Assembly (NCBI GenBank): GCA_026391715.1
Contig: JAPLDO010000225.1
Location: 1 to 34,207 of the forward strand
DNA: 34,207 nt
Direction of reading: 5' to 3'
DNA from: Bacteroidota bacterium
GTDB lineage: Bacteria; Bacteroidota; Bacteroidia; Bacteroidales; FEN-979
The translations under genes were made by a program, and so were the position numbers. Positions 24,846 through 32,741 of the stretch are shown here, one piece after another. The notes beneath the pieces were generated by a model. It made no database searches and was not told the origin of the DNA. It saw only the letters and a program-made list of their open reading frames with translations. Position 1 is the first letter of the stretch. Every line of letters starts with the position of its first letter.

Positions 24846-27161
24846 TTAAAAACTGAAACTAATTCCCAAACTTGGCATGAGCGGCATCTGGTCAACGCGG
24901 GTGTAGGAAATCCGGTCGAAATAAAAGATATTTTGCTGGTTAAGCGCGTTAGTTACGCTCAGGTTTATTTCAAGACGGGTTGTTTTTCCAAGGAAAAATG
25001 ATTTTTTAAGGTTGAAATCGAGTCGGCTGTAATATGGCAAACGACCTTTATTATAGTCGCCATAAAGAATACCAAGATCGCCATTTCCTGTAGTATAACT
25101 TGAACCCATGTTTTCAAAACTCATCTGCTCATAGAAACCGCCTGTTTGAGTAAACGGGAATCCTGATCCATAATTATATCTGATATTTAATTCCCATCCT
25201 GCTTTTTTCCCAAAGGTGAAGGTTGATACCACGTTCAGGTTATGCCTGCGATCGTAAGGTGGAACATAACTATTGATACCGTCATTCCTGTGGATGAATC
25301 CAAGGGAATATGTTACCCAGAAATGAATCCGTTTGTAGTCGTATTTTACTGAAACGTCTAAACCTTCAGCATCGCCGGTTTCAAGGGCAAAGTCCTTTTT
25401 GTAATAATCGGGAATATTAGAATTTTCTTCGGTATCGTTGTACAATTTATTCCGGTTCAGGCTGGTAAGCTGCGGATAATATTTGTAGTAACCTTCAACA
25501 TTGAACGACAGGTTTTTAAGCATATCAAGCTCAAAACCGAGGACGAGCTGGTTGCAGCGTTGTAATTTGCTGGTCACCGGTTTTCCGTTAAACGTGGCGG
25601 GGAGGTTGTCGGGGCTGGTAATATAGCCGTAAAACAGGTTAACGACATCTTTATCATAAGTGGTGCTGATCAGGTTTTGGGAATACATTCCAGCGGCCAT
25701 CTTCAGGCGAAAATTCGGAGCCACATTATATTTAATTGCAATCCTTGGTTCAAAAGAAGCCGCTGAAAGCGAGGCATAATACTGAAACCTTAGTCCGGGT
25801 TCAATTATCAATTTGCCTGGCATCCACTTGTACTTTGCGAAAACCGACGCCTCGGTTGAATTCTGGGTGTAATCAATCTTACGGTTTACTGTATTAAAAA
25901 AGTCGAGAGTAGTTTTATATCCTGAAAGTTCAAGACCGTATTTGAGAGCGTCACGTCCAAAGAAATATGTGAAATTCAATCCGCCGTTAAAACCTGAAAT
26001 TGAGCTGGATCTTGAGGATTTTGCCAACTCCTGTAAGTTAACCTTATAGTTGGAATAGGCGAAATTACCTTCGATAAGAACAGAACTTTTTCCCGGAATA
26101 GCAAGAAAATTCATACCGCCTCCATAAGAATCCCAGTTGTAATCCTGCAAAACCTTATAGTTAACCTGATCTGAAAATTTAAAGCCAAAGAAATTTACTT
26201 TACTGCCGTTGGGGGCATTAACTGCGATTTTTCCAAAAATATCGAGATAATTGTATGGCAGCCCATTATCATCAATGTACTTGTAAAAAATCTTACTCGT
26301 TTGTTCGAGGTAGGAATTTTTAACAGATAATAGAAACGTGGCGCTTGCTTCATCTTCATTTTTGGGCTTATATATCGGACCTTCAAGGAGAGCTTTCGCG
26401 CCGAAAGTACTGACGTCAAATTTCCCGGCAATTCTGTTTTTGTTGCCGTCGCGCGTAGTTACATCCATCACCGAAGAAAGTCTGCCTCCATATTCTGCGC
26501 CAAAACCACCGGTATAAACCTCCACGTTTTTAAGAATATCAACATCAAAAACAGAGAAAAGCCCGATGGAGTGAAAAGGGTTATAAACAATCATACCATC
26601 CAAAATGACTTTATTCTGAACCGGTGGACCGCCCCTGATATAAAGTTGTCCGCCCTGGTCGCCTGAAAACACAACGCCTGGAAGAATTTGCAGGTACTGG
26701 GCAAGATCAGGCTGGCCTCCAATGGTAGGTATTGATTGTATCTCTTTGGGAGTGATTTTAATAATACTCGTTTGCGTCTCTCTTACTTTATCCTGCCGGG
26801 CAGCCGAAATGTTGATTTCATTGAGTTGAACGGTGGATTTTTTCAGGTAAAGTTTTTTTGTCAAAAGATCATCAACCTTAATGGTAACTGGTATTTTCAG
26901 AGTATCGAAACCAACATAAGTGACCATCAACGTATAATTTCCCGGAGGAATCCTGGTAATTGCAAAGTACCCGTTTGCATCGGTAGGCGCGCCAATCGAA
27001 GTTTTTTGAAAATAAACATTGGTGAAAAGCACGGGTTCGCCGGTTTCCTGTTCATAAACAAAGCCCCTGACTGAACCGAATTGCGCTAAGGACTGTGAAA
27101 TAAATACCGGGGAGAAAACCAGCAGTAGAAGGAGTAACTGAAATCTTCGAATTTTCATCAT
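24846..27161 (-). CDS. TonB-dependent receptor with carboxypeptidase-regulatory-like domain
   Basis: A 771-residue outer-membrane receptor. Signal peptide to about residue 26 (LLLLLLVFSPVFISQSLAQ), carboxypeptidase-regulatory-like domain (about 30-115; GSVRGFVYEQETGEPV, ANGYFAITRIPPGNYTLMV), plug (about 130-240; PDLAQYLQILPGVVFSGDQ, YIRGGPPVQNKVILDG, GGRLSSVMDV) and a barrel to the terminal LGISFSF. It is not a SusC-length protein and has no adjacent SusD. It heads a minus-strand operon with deoC, a membrane protein and a lipoprotein. The ligand is not determinable; nucleosides or sugars are suggested only by deoC. A -7 element lies 31 bases upstream. Confidence 0.9.
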   Translation of the reverse strand: MMKIRRFQLLLLLLVFSPVFISQSLAQFGSVRGFVYEQETGEPVLFTNVYFQKTSIGAPTDANGYFAITRIPPGNYTLMVTYVGFDTLKIPVTIKVDDLLTKKLYLKKSTVQLNEINISAARQDKVRETQTSIIKITPKEIQSIPTIGGQPDLAQYLQILPGVVFSGDQGGQLYIRGGPPVQNKVILDGMIVYNPFHSIGLFSVFDVDILKNVEVYTGGFGAEYGGRLSSVMDVTTRDGNKNRIAGKFDVSTFGAKALLEGPIYKPKNEDEASATFLLSVKNSYLEQTSKIFYKYIDDNGLPYNYLDIFGKIAVNAPNGSKVNFFGFKFSDQVNYKVLQDYNWDSYGGGMNFLAIPGKSSVLIEGNFAYSNYKVNLQELAKSSRSSSISGFNGGLNFTYFFGRDALKYGLELSGYKTTLDFFNTVNRKIDYTQNSTEASVFAKYKWMPGKLIIEPGLRFQYYASLSAASFEPRIAIKYNVAPNFRLKMAAGMYSQNLISTTYDKDVVNLFYGYITSPDNLPATFNGKPVTSKLQRCNQLVLGFELDMLKNLSFNVEGYYKYYPQLTSLNRNKLYNDTEENSNIPDYYKKDFALETGDAEGLDVSVKYDYKRIHFWVTYSLGFIHRNDGINSYVPPYDRRHNLNVVSTFTFGKKAGWELNIRYNYGSGFPFTQTGGFYEQMSFENMGSSYTTGNGDLGILYGDYNKGRLPYYSRLDFNLKKSFFLGKTTRLEINLSVTNALNQQNIFYFDRISYTRVDQMPLMPSLGISFSF

Positions 27162-27192
27162 AATAGTAATTGGTGTCGCCTTGAATAACTTG

Positions 27193-27200
27193 CAAAATTA
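27193..27200 (-). promoter_or_regulatory. -7 promoter element for the TonB receptor operon
   Basis: CAAAATTA on the + strand is TAATTTTG on the minus strand, an exact TAnnTTTG, 31 bases before the receptor ATG. No clear -33 element is seen. Confidence 0.45.
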
Positions 27201-27268
27201 GTTATAATCCGTTAGAAAAAAAAGCGCCTCCCGCTTTTCTGAATAAGCTATCAAACGGAAAATATTCT

Positions 27269-27276
27269 TATTTTTG
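27269..27276 (+). promoter_or_regulatory. -7 promoter element for iorAB; rules out an upstream TTG start
   Basis: TATTTTTG matches TAnnTTTG and ends 30 bases before the iorA ATG at 27307. A possible in-frame TTG start at 27274 lies inside this element and would be upstream of the transcript start, supporting 27307 as the true start. Confidence 0.5.
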
Positions 27277-27306
27277 TACCAATTCAACGAGCTATTCCAC
27301 CAAACT

Positions 27307-28914
27307 ATGCAGAAGTTACTTTTACTGGGAGATGAGGCAATTGCCCAAGGAGCCCTTGATGCGGGGATATCAGGTATTTATGCCTATCCCGGAACTCCAT
27401 CTACTGAAATTACTGAATTTATTCAGAATTCAAAATTTGCATTCGATAACCACATACATTCGAGTTGGTCGGCAAATGAAAAAACCGCCATGGAGTCGGC
27501 GCTCGGCATGTCATACACCGGGAAACGCTCAATGGTATGTATGAAACATGTCGGACTTAACGTAGCCGCAGATCCATTTATAAATTCAGCTATTACCGGA
27601 GCCAACGGCGGAATGATTGTGGTGGCAGCCGACGATCCATCCATGCATTCATCACAAAATGAACAGGATTCGCGATTTTTCGGCAAATTTGCCCTCGTTC
27701 CGATTCTTGAACCTTCCAATCAGCAGGAAGCATATAATATGGTCCTTTATGGCTTCGATTTTTCTGAAAAGTATAAAATTCCGGTTCTTTTAAGAATTAC
27801 AACACGTCTTGCTCATTCGCGATCGGGAGTGGTTCGCGCCGAATCTGTGAGAAAACAGAATGATCTGAAAATGCCCGAGGATTTACGTCAGTTTGTTCTC
27901 CTGCCTGTAATAGCGCGTAAACGCTATAAAAACCTTTTGAAAGCTCATTCGGCTTTTATTGAAGAATCGGAAAAGTCGCCATTTAACGAGTATCGCGATG
28001 GCGCTGATAAATCGCTGGGTATAATTGTTTGCGGGATTGCGCAGAATTATCTGATGGAGAATTATCCCGACAGAAATATTCCTCATCCGGTACTGAAGAT
28101 CGGACAATACCCGATGCCCAGAAAGCTGGTTGAAAAAATGGCTGATGAATGTAACGAAATCCTCGTTCTTGAGGATGGTTATCCAATGGTGGAGGAGTTA
28201 CTCAAAGGTTACCTCGGTCGCGGACTGAAAATTAAAGGACGACTTGACGGTACTTTACCTCGCGATGGGGAATTAAATCCCAATATTATTGCCGTTGCGC
28301 TCGGTAAACCGGATACTTTTGGTTTACCGGTTCCAAACCTGGTTGTGGGCCGCCCGCCATCATTGTGTAGCGGTTGTCCTCACATAGATTCTTACGCCGC
28401 TCTTACCGAAACGTTAAGCCAATTGTCGAATGGACGAGTTTTTTCCGACATTGGTTGCTATACTCTCGGCGCCTTAAAACCTTATGAAGCAATCAACTCA
28501 TGCGTTGATATGGGAGCTTCAATTACAATGGCCAAAGGGGCTGCAGATGCAGGGCTTATCCCGGCGGTTGCTGTAATCGGCGATTCAACTTTCACACATT
28601 CTGGGATGACCGGACTTTTGGATGCGATTAATGATAAATCGCCCATTACCATCCTGATTCTCGACAATGGAACTACAGCCATGACCGGCGGTCAGGATTC
28701 ACCTGCTTTTGGTAAGATCGAAAATATTTGCAAAGGTCTTGGCGTCGAAGAAGCTCATATAAGGATACTGAAACCGTTAAAAAAGTATCATAATGAAAAC
28801 GTTGCCATCCTGCAGGAAGAACTGGCTTACAACGGAGTTTCGGTAATTATCCCGCGCCGCGAATGTATTGTCGCTATTGATAAACGTATAAGGGATAAGT
28901 TCAAAAATAAGTAA
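27307..28914 (+). CDS. iorA: Indolepyruvate ferredoxin oxidoreductase, alpha subunit, without ferredoxin domain
   Basis: A 535-residue thiamine-diphosphate subunit that, with IorB, oxidatively decarboxylates aryl 2-oxo acids (indolepyruvate, phenylpyruvate) to aryl-acyl-CoA and reduces ferredoxin. The N-terminal domain starts with LGDEAIAQGALDAGISGIYAYPGTPSTE-type sequence, here split over residues 8-34. The RPPSLCSGCPH motif has C354 and C357, and the thiamine-diphosphate segment is AVIGDSTFTHSG to ILDNGTTAMTGGQ (about 421-461). The protein ends at PRRECIVAIDKRIRDKFKNK, without the C-terminal cysteine-rich two-[4Fe-4S] domain of the archaeal enzyme. iorB follows 12 bases later. ATG 27307 is chosen (see the promoter entry). 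Confidence 0.9.
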   Translation: MQKLLLLGDEAIAQGALDAGISGIYAYPGTPSTEITEFIQNSKFAFDNHIHSSWSANEKTAMESALGMSYTGKRSMVCMKHVGLNVAADPFINSAITGANGGMIVVAADDPSMHSSQNEQDSRFFGKFALVPILEPSNQQEAYNMVLYGFDFSEKYKIPVLLRITTRLAHSRSGVVRAESVRKQNDLKMPEDLRQFVLLPVIARKRYKNLLKAHSAFIEESEKSPFNEYRDGADKSLGIIVCGIAQNYLMENYPDRNIPHPVLKIGQYPMPRKLVEKMADECNEILVLEDGYPMVEELLKGYLGRGLKIKGRLDGTLPRDGELNPNIIAVALGKPDTFGLPVPNLVVGRPPSLCSGCPHIDSYAALTETLSQLSNGRVFSDIGCYTLGALKPYEAINSCVDMGASITMAKGAADAGLIPAVAVIGDSTFTHSGMTGLLDAINDKSPITILILDNGTTAMTGGQDSPAFGKIENICKGLGVEEAHIRILKPLKKYHNENVAILQEELAYNGVSVIIPRRECIVAIDKRIRDKFKNK

Positions 28915-28926
28915 ATCAATCAACTG

Positions 28927-29508
28927 ATGAAAAAAGATATTATTCTGGCAGGCGTTGGCGGACAAGGAATTATCTCCATTGCCGCTATCATTGGGTATGC
29001 AGCTCTCGAACAAGGCATGTTTCTCAAACAATCTGAAGTTCACGGAATGAGTCAGCGCGGAGGAGAGGTGATGTCGAATCTACGGATTTCGCACCATGAA
29101 ATAGCATCCGATTTGATTCCTTTCGGACAAGCCGATATGATTATTTCGATTGAACCGCTTGAATCGCTACGTTATCTGCCTTACCTTTCCAAAGAGGGAT
29201 GGCTTGTAACAAACACAACGCCATTGAATAATATTCCCAATTACCCGGATATTTCCAGTATTCTGGAAGAGGTGAGGAAAGTTCCTCATCATATAGCTCT
29301 CGAAGCCGATGTTCTTGCAAAAGAAGCAGGTTCAGCCAAAGCCGCAAACATCGTGATTCTCGGCGCAGCTTCACCGTTTCTTGGAATGGCTTATGAAAAA
29401 CTGGAAGACGCCATCCGGTTCACATTCCGCAAAAAAGGCGACAAGGTTATCGAACTCAATCTGGCAGCCCTCAAAGCGGGTCATGATTTCGCCAATAAGC
29501 ATAAGTAA
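28927..29508 (+). CDS. iorB: Indolepyruvate ferredoxin oxidoreductase, beta subunit
   Basis: A 193-residue gamma-type oxidoreductase subunit of the 2-oxoacid ferredoxin oxidoreductase superfamily. Visible signatures are the N-terminal GVGGQGIISIAAIIG (9-23), SEVHGMSQRGGEVMSNLRI (36-54) and the later AANIVILGAASPFL. It pairs with IorA, 12 bases upstream, to degrade aromatic amino acids after transamination, or, run in reverse, to make aryl pyruvates from aryl acetates. Length is standard. It is followed by the promoter of the sphingolipid genes, so iorAB is probably a two-gene operon. Confidence 0.93.
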   Translation: MKKDIILAGVGGQGIISIAAIIGYAALEQGMFLKQSEVHGMSQRGGEVMSNLRISHHEIASDLIPFGQADMIISIEPLESLRYLPYLSKEGWLVTNTTPLNNIPNYPDISSILEEVRKVPHHIALEADVLAKEAGSAKAANIVILGAASPFLGMAYEKLEDAIRFTFRKKGDKVIELNLAALKAGHDFANKHK

Positions 29509-29516
29509 ATAATTCC

Positions 29517-29524
29517 TACCTTTG
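29517..29524 (+). promoter_or_regulatory. -7 promoter element for the serine palmitoyltransferase gene
   Basis: TACCTTTG matches TAnnTTTG and ends 33 bases before the ATG at 29558, the same distance as at iorA. No clear -33 TTG. It begins 9 bases after the iorB stop. Confidence 0.5.
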
Positions 29525-29557
29525 TACGCTTTTATTTTTTTTCAGAAATTGTAAACA

Positions 29558-30748
29558 ATGAGGATTCTACAGCGAAAATTAGCTCACTATACAGAGCCGC
29601 AGAAAGTTGAAAGAATGGGTATTTATCCGTTCTTCAGGATGATTGAATCGGACCAGGATACCGTGGTAACCATGAATGGGAAAAAAGTTCTGATGTTCGG
29701 TTCGAACAGCTACCTGGGATTGACCAATCACCCGAAAATTAAAGAAGCAGCCATAAAAGCAACAGAAAAATACGGCACCGGATGCGCAGGATCCCGTTTC
29801 CTGAATGGCACGCTCGATATCCATGTTGAACTTGAGCAAAAACTTGCCGAGTTTGTTGGAAAAAAGGCAGCGCTCGTTTACAGTACCGGATTCCAGGTTA
29901 ATCTTGGCGTAATTCCTACTGTTACCGGACGTAATGATTACCTCCTGATTGATGAACTCGACCATGCTTCAATTATCGAAGCAACACGACTTTCCTTTGC
30001 CAAGGTTTTGAAATTCAGGCATAATGATATGCACTCTCTGGAAAGTGTGCTGAAAAAATGTGAACCCGGACGAATAAAGCTTATTGTGGTTGATGGCGTT
30101 TTCAGCATGGACGGCGACATTGCAAATTTGCCTGAAATCTCAAAACTGGCAGAAAAATATGAAGCCACAATAATGGTTGACGACGCTCATGCAATCGGAG
30201 TTCTTGGCGACCATGGATCGGGAACCGCCAACCATTTTGGTTTGACTAAGAAAGTTGACCTGATCATGGGAACATTTTCAAAATCGCTGGCGGCTCTCGG
30301 TGGTTTTATTGCCAGCGACTTTGAAACCATAAACTATATCAAACATCATTCCCGCACCTTGATTTTCAGCGCGTCTGCTACTCCTGCGTCAGCCGCCGCC
30401 GTTCTCGCAGCTCTCGAAATCATTAAGGACGAACCTGAACGAATTCAGCGCCTCTGGGAAGTTACACATTACGCCATTGATAATTTCAGAAAACTCGGGT
30501 TTGATATCGGGCACACGGTTACACCCATCATTCCGCTTTATATCCGCGATAATCTGAAAACCCTCACCATAACCAAAATGTTGCTCGACGAGGGTGTATT
30601 TGTGAATCCTGTTGTTGCTCCGGCTGTGAGCAAGGACAATACATTGATCCGTTTTTCCCTGATGGCTACCCACACCAAAGCGCAGGTTGATATCGCGTTG
30701 GAGAAATTTGAGAAACTTGGGAAGAAGCTCAAAATTATCTCTTCATAA
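29558..30748 (+). CDS. spt: Serine palmitoyltransferase (PLP-dependent alpha-oxoamine synthase)
   Basis: A 396-residue enzyme condensing L-serine with a fatty acyl-CoA or acyl-ACP to 3-oxosphinganine, the first step of sphingolipid synthesis. Alpha-oxoamine synthase motifs: [11 protein letters not shown] (49-59), [13 protein letters not shown] (73-85), the PLP-stacking histidine (H136 in DELDHASI), [10 protein letters not shown] (208-217) and the Schiff-base lysine K242 in [12 protein letters not shown]. The relatives KBL, BioF and HemA share the fold. The context (GNAT-like acyltransferase, epimerase-like reductase) and phylum favour serine palmitoyltransferase over 2-amino-3-ketobutyrate ligase. 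It is followed after 6 bases by the acyltransferase gene. Confidence 0.88.
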   Translation: MRILQRKLAHYTEPQKVERMGIYPFFRMIESDQDTVVTMNGKKVLMFGSNSYLGLTNHPKIKEAAIKATEKYGTGCAGSRFLNGTLDIHVELEQKLAEFVGKKAALVYSTGFQVNLGVIPTVTGRNDYLLIDELDHASIIEATRLSFAKVLKFRHNDMHSLESVLKKCEPGRIKLIVVDGVFSMDGDIANLPEISKLAEKYEATIMVDDAHAIGVLGDHGSGTANHFGLTKKVDLIMGTFSKSLAALGGFIASDFETINYIKHHSRTLIFSASATPASAAAVLAALEIIKDEPERIQRLWEVTHYAIDNFRKLGFDIGHTVTPIIPLYIRDNLKTLTITKMLLDEGVFVNPVVAPAVSKDNTLIRFSLMATHTKAQVDIALEKFEKLGKKLKIISS

Positions 30749-30754
30749 AACCCG

Positions 30755-31894
30755 ATGATAAAAGTAAACGACCTTGAGATCAGGGAGGTAAAGACAAAAA
30801 GGGGACTGAAAAAATTTCTTGATTTTCAGCTCAAACTTTACAAAGGGAATAAATTCTGGTGTCCGCCTTTGCGGATGGACGAAATAAATACATTAAGCAG
30901 GGACAAAAACCCTGCTTTTGATTTTTGTGAAGCTGTCTATTGGATTGCCTATCGCGGCGATGAAGCTGTTGGTCGTATCGCCGGAATCATCAATCATAAA
31001 TCAAATGAACGATGGAATGAAAAACTTGTCAGGTTTGGCTGGATAGATTTTATTGATGATCATGTAGTTTCTGAGGCGCTTATAGATTCTGTCATCGCCT
31101 GGGGAATTTCCAAAGGAATGAGCGGTATCCATGGTCCGCTGGGGTTTTCCGACATGGACAATGAAGGGATGCTGATCAAAGGTTTTGATGAACTGGCTAC
31201 ACTCGCTTCGATCTACAACTATCCCTATTATTCTGATCATGTAGAGCGACTGGGATTTGAAAAAGCCGTTGACTGGGTTCAGTATGAATTTGAAATTCCG
31301 CCCACTATTCCCGATAAGGTAGAACGTTTGTCGAAACTGGTTCAGGAAAAATATCATCTCAGAATTTTTAAAGCAAAAAAATCTAAGGAACTTCTTCCTT
31401 ACGCGCCTAAGATGTTTAATACATTAAATGCTGCGTTCAGTGAATTGTATGGATATACCGAGTTGAGTAAAAAGCAGATCGATATGTATATCAAAGCCTA
31501 TTTTGGTTTTGTGAGACCCGAATTTATCTCTTTTGTGTTGGATGAAAAGGATGATGTGATCGGTTTTGGCATTTCTCTGCCATCACTTACAAAAGCGCTT
31601 CAGAAGTGCAATGGCAAACTTTTCCCGTTTGGTTTCATTCATCTTTTATTAGCGATGAAAAAAAACGACACTATTGATATGTACGTTAACGGAGTTCGTC
31701 CCGATTATCATGCAAAAGGCGTTAATGCGTTGTACTATAATGAGATGCACCGGGCGTATATAAAATATGGCATAAAAAGGGCTATTACCAATCCGCAACT
31801 TGAAGAAAATGCCAAAGCGCTCACCATCTGGAAAAATTTCAATGGAAGACAACATCTGACGAGAAGATGCTGGATAAAACATTTTTCAAAGTAA
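30755..31894 (+). CDS. GNAT-like acyltransferase, candidate bacterial ceramide synthase
   Basis: A 379-residue protein with a GNAT-type layout. The N-terminal half (about 10-170) has YWIAYRGDEAVGRIAGIINHK, typical of the acyl-CoA-binding fold, and IHGPLGFSDMDNEGMLIKGF. The C-terminal half (about 195-379) has FISFVLDEKDDVIGFGISLPS and the acyl-donor motif region RPDYHAKGVNALYYNEMHRAY, followed by the NPQLEEN...IWKNFNGRQHLTRRCW end common to GNATs. In Caulobacter, ceramide synthase is a GNAT-family N-acyltransferase unrelated to eukaryotic ceramide synthases. The position 6 bases after spt suggests this protein N-acylates the sphingoid base. That role is inferred from context; the fold is seen in sequence. 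Confidence 0.72.
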   Translation: MIKVNDLEIREVKTKRGLKKFLDFQLKLYKGNKFWCPPLRMDEINTLSRDKNPAFDFCEAVYWIAYRGDEAVGRIAGIINHKSNERWNEKLVRFGWIDFIDDHVVSEALIDSVIAWGISKGMSGIHGPLGFSDMDNEGMLIKGFDELATLASIYNYPYYSDHVERLGFEKAVDWVQYEFEIPPTIPDKVERLSKLVQEKYHLRIFKAKKSKELLPYAPKMFNTLNAAFSELYGYTELSKKQIDMYIKAYFGFVRPEFISFVLDEKDDVIGFGISLPSLTKALQKCNGKLFPFGFIHLLLAMKKNDTIDMYVNGVRPDYHAKGVNALYYNEMHRAYIKYGIKRAITNPQLEENAKALTIWKNFNGRQHLTRRCWIKHFSK

Positions 31895-31958
31895 TGAGGT
31901 AGTGAAACAGAAGAAATTGACTTTCAACCTTTTTTAATCTTTGATTAAACTTTTTGCA

Positions 31959-32180
31959 ATGATTCATTACACAGATAGAATTATAATAGAACCAAACATA
32001 AGGTTTGGCAGGCCTTGCGTAAAAGGAACGCGCATTGCGGTATATGACATCCTTAGCTGGCTGGCATCTGGGATGTCCAATGAACAAATAGTAAGTGACT
32101 ATCCTGAGATACAAGAAGAAGACATAAAAGCATCTCTGGCATTTGCAGCGGATAAAGAGCATAAATTGCGGGTTGCCTGA
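31959..32180 (+). CDS. DUF433 antitoxin
   Basis: A 73-residue DUF433 protein: MIHYTDRIIIEPNIRFGRPC, then VKGTRIAVYDILSWLASGMS and IVSDYPEIQEEDIKASLAFA, a small helix-turn-helix-like fold found as the antitoxin partner of PIN-like toxins. ATG 31959 is used rather than a TTG at 31941 because family members begin at this methionine. Its stop overlaps the toxin start by one base (TGATG). It presumably binds the toxin and represses its own promoter; no operator was recognised in the 64-base gap upstream. Confidence 0.88.
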   Translation: MIHYTDRIIIEPNIRFGRPCVKGTRIAVYDILSWLASGMSNEQIVSDYPEIQEEDIKASLAFAADKEHKLRVA

Positions 32181-32539
32181 TGAAACTCCTTTTTGACCAG
32201 AATATTTCATTCAGGGTAGTTAAACAACTACGTGATATTTTCAGTGGTTGTAAACAAGTCCGGGAACTAAACCTTGAAAATTCTACTGATCGTCAAATCT
32301 GGGAATATGCTAAAGACAATGGATTTGTAATTGTTACTTTTGATTCTGATTTTTTCGATTTGACCATCCTGTTTGGAATTCCACCGAAAGTAATTTGGTT
32401 GCGATTTGGGAACACATCAACTGATAATTTGATAAAAATTTTAATTGACAATCAAAGTCTTATTCATGAATTTATCAAAAATCCAGAATATAGCGAAATT
32501 GCTTGTCTGGAGTTGAGTAAAAATTATTTCGAATCATAA
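32180..32539 (+). CDS. DUF5615 PIN-like toxin
   Basis: A 119-residue PIN-like protein: FDQNISFRVVKQL (first acidic residue D6), NSTDRQIWEYAKDNGFVIVTFDSDF (D44-region and the D-x-D pair near residue 57) and a late IPPKVIWLRFGNTST. These are the acidic, metal-binding positions expected of PIN-domain ribonucleases. With the DUF433 antitoxin it makes a complete type II toxin-antitoxin module. It sits on the same strand between the ceramide-synthase candidate and the epimerase gene. Activity is inferred from family; all signature positions appear present. Confidence 0.88.
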   Translation: MKLLFDQNISFRVVKQLRDIFSGCKQVRELNLENSTDRQIWEYAKDNGFVIVTFDSDFFDLTILFGIPPKVIWLRFGNTSTDNLIKILIDNQSLIHEFIKNPEYSEIACLELSKNYFES

Positions 32540-32570
32540 CGAGCATGCAGCGGACATGTCGGTGATTTGA

Positions 32571-32741
32571 GTAACAGATGTAAGATCGCTATTGACAAAA
32601 AATGGCATAGAAATTACTACCACTGATTGCAGGAAACCACGGACATCATTGTCGCAGATAGCAAAATTACGAAACGCGACAACTCCAGAAGTGGGAGAAA
32701 TCGCTGATAATACAATCAATAATCTGATTTTTAGAAAATGA
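32571..32741 (+). pseudogene. Possible remnant reading frame before the epimerase gene
   Basis: A 56-codon open stretch with no ATG (starts with an ATG-less VTDVRSLLTKNGIEITTTDC) that runs to a TGA overlapping the epimerase ATG (ATGA, 32738-32741). Its frame is also open for eight codons upstream of a TGA at 32568. The translation is not recognised, and a reading frame on the other strand (32534-32719) is no better. It could be the decayed 3' end of a gene once coupled to the epimerase gene, or just untranslated spacer. Confidence 0.3.

Noticed and set aside
24833-24895. Longer start for deoC at 24895
   Set aside because: The extension overlaps the end of the TonB receptor gene and does not resemble the aldolase N-terminus.
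29579-29965. 128-codon antisense frame within the serine palmitoyltransferase gene
   Set aside because: Opposite strand of a strongly conserved enzyme; composition is a shadow of the real codons.
31839-32210. 123-codon minus-strand frame across the GNAT-toxin-antitoxin junction
   Set aside because: Covers the ends of real plus-strand genes (GNAT-like and DUF433); no family features.
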